DNA of 64,000 nt from Prostheceraeus crozeri (taxonomy: Eukaryota > Platyhelminthes > Polycladida > Euryleptidae). Of this stretch, positions 62,282 to 64,000 are shown piece by piece. The notes beneath the pieces were generated by a model. It did no database searches. It was not told the origin of the DNA and saw only the letters and a program-made list of their open reading frames with translations. Made by a program: the position numbers and the translations under genes. How positions within the stretch are numbered: position 1 is the first letter of the stretch; each line of letters opens with the position of its first letter. The DNA is taken from contig CAJQUW010010459.1 of NCBI GenBank assembly GCA_907163375.1, positions 62,001-126,000 of the forward strand, given 5' to 3'.

Positions 62282-64000
62282 AGGCCTGTGATTAGCCTAT
62301 GAAAAAAATTGAGGATTTTTTGGGAAAAATTTGAGGAATGATAACAGAGACTAATGTGATAATTGCAAGAAAAACTACACATTTTTATCAATCATTTTTA
62401 TCCAAACTTCAAATCATGAAAGTCACAACGAAGAAGATTAACCCCAGAGTTGACCACACCCCACTTTTTGAAGTTGTGTATATTGCAAAGGAATACTGAC
62501 TTGGTCATAATCACTTCCCGCGTTGTTACGAAATTAGTTTGTTGCCTCAAGTATTATCTGCTTAGAATGTGACGAACAGAGGATGTCAGATCAAGCTGCT
62601 GATATCGCTCTGCTTCACGCTATCGTCTCCAATTCAATGATACTTGTAAGATTTGTATACTGTAATTTTTTGAATGCAGGATATATCCTCAACCACATGC
62701 ATCTGGGGCTTTGCAACGATTAATTTTTACGGACTTTAGACAAATTTGGGAGGAGAGTAACCCATAAGTATAGAAAGCTTAAAATCGTTGACGGAATGCT
62801 TGTGACTTAGAAAAAGTCAGTAATTTATTATGAAGGATACACCACATTACACACTAATTTATTAATTTTACTTTATGCTACATAAGTTTTGGTGGGTTTT
62901 GTTTACTTGTTAGCGTTTGATCATATCGCTCCGATCTACATTCAAATGAACATGAATTCTCTCATACAACACAAAACAAGTGTTGGGAACAGGCTTGCCA
63001 GTTGAGTTGTTGGTCTCACACAGGCAAAGAGTGAAAGATTATCACCTCTATTCGCATGAAGTTGCGCAGAGATATTGACATCCACATCTTGCAGTAGACC
63101 AGGTTGAAAATCTACTAACCCAGTACTATGTGGTTTTAATGTCTTAATTAATCTGAATTTCACATACAACGATAAGCAATGTGTGCACTAATTTCACACC
63201 AACCTGTGTTCAGCAAATTATGAAAACGATCTATACGTGAATAATTCATCCAGGATAAATGTCGGTCGGCAGACCCTGGAAAATGTAGCTGCAAAAAGAC
63301 TCATGAGATAGCAGAGCTTCATACGCTTCCAACCCTCGCACGCTAGTGACCAGGAGGCATGTAGACACTAAATTTAGGGACCATCCGCTTTATCCCGTCG
63401 GATGTGTTCATGTTCAGCGGAAATAAAATGGGAGAGTGAGTGAAACAAACGCTTCAGTTGATAAGAGCACTGAAAGCCTAATGTGTATCGAGCTAAAATA
63501 AAGCCTTTATTATTATTATTATAAATCCTAGTGGACTGGGCTACCTATACGTCATCATATAATGGATGGAAGATCGATATCCTTAAGTTCTTTAAGAAGT
63601 ACAGGCATGCATTTAGCAGCCATATAGTCGCAGAAACATATAAAGAAGGTTGTGACAAAGGTCAAGATAATTAATGAAAATAATTGAATGTGCATTTTAT
63701 TGTTGGAATAAGCAATATTTTATGAAGTTAGAAGTAAAAAATTGCAGTGTTCAAATATACAATTTCTGTAGGTTGATCTCAGTGTTTCACTCATTGAATA
63801 CGTGAAAGCATTTAATGAGTGAGTTCGACAGACAATAACTTCGGACAACTTCTCTGCTTAGCAAAATAAGTCCAGACGAACCGGAACATCTGCAGCCCTG
63901 TAGCTTGCAGAAATGAAAACGACATTCAACATATTCAACGTAACAAAATGAGTCAAGGCAACAAAATTAAAAAACAAGCTAACGACTGGTTAATTTTTGA
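62282..64000. mobile_element. 1.9-kb DNA element, copy 2 (runs off the window)
   Basis: Begins caggcctgtgattagcctat at 62282 and stays alignable with the element at 35916-37783 to about 63920, with many substitutions and small gaps. The 123-codon frame of copy 1 is interrupted here. The right end is not in the window. Confidence 0.75.
63476..63525 (+). repeat. Short insertion with (TTA)n tail
   Basis: Relative to copy 1 of the surrounding element there are about 50 extra bases here: gcctaatgtgtatcgagcta, then aaataaagcc and five TTA units. Probably a truncated SINE or LINE tail. Confidence 0.5.

Noticed and set aside
1-64000. CRISPR arrays, operons, bacterial defence systems, rRNA genes
   Set aside because: Nothing in repeat structure, gene density or coding style supports them; the DNA is animal nuclear.

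Overview
The window is low-GC animal nuclear DNA: introns with GT-AG borders, Penelope-like elements (PLEs), RTE-type LINE remnants, Tc1/mariner copies and many hAT-type elements. No bacterial gene organisation is visible. The repeat mix, the frequent 'taggcctat'-like words and the class of host gene suggest a marine invertebrate, possibly a deuterostome such as an echinoderm or hemichordate. That placement is tentative and rests on general impression only.

One host gene can be read in full on the minus strand. It has eight coding exons between 48906 and 13295. Joined at GT-AG sites with matching phases they give an open frame of 681 codons. The protein has an N-terminal PTB domain (about residues 40-178), a long Gln/Pro-rich linker (about 190-530), an SH2 domain (about 539-635) and an acidic C-terminal tail. 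The order PTB then SH2, and the local motifs, are closest to vertebrate SH2D5, so it is called an SH2D5-like adaptor. It occupies about 35.6 kb, of which only 2,046 bp code; the introns are packed with transposable elements.

Layout. 0-1.1 kb: RTE-type LINE remnant. 3.2-6.4 kb: decayed PLE (minus strand) split by a 1,085-bp hAT element with an 8-bp target duplication. 6.4-13.3 kb: 3' flank of the host gene, nothing firm. 13.3-48.9 kb: the host gene, whose introns hold a mariner copy with 52-bp perfect ends, a fold-back element with a pol III B-box, nested hAT elements, a 1.9-kb element with 6-bp target duplications, LINE tails, PLE tails and a coiled-coil pseudogene. The first intron holds a hAT remnant with a transposase C-terminus. 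49-64 kb: upstream flank with a palindromic PLE-derived insertion, a nearly intact Tc1 copy, a second PLE copy broken by two nested hATs (the inner one carrying a 4 x 64-bp array), a LINE tail, a hAT element that keeps only a BED zinc finger, and a second copy of the 1.9-kb element running off the window end.

The most interesting recurring signal is a short RNA-like module, CTGANGA, then a hairpin, then GAAA. It is the shape of a hammerhead ribozyme core and appears at 3.24, 46.67, 52.64/52.69 and 57.10 kb, with a weak form at 41.41 kb. Three of the sites lie beside or inside recognisable PLE remains, and the hairpin stem changes sequence while keeping its pairing.
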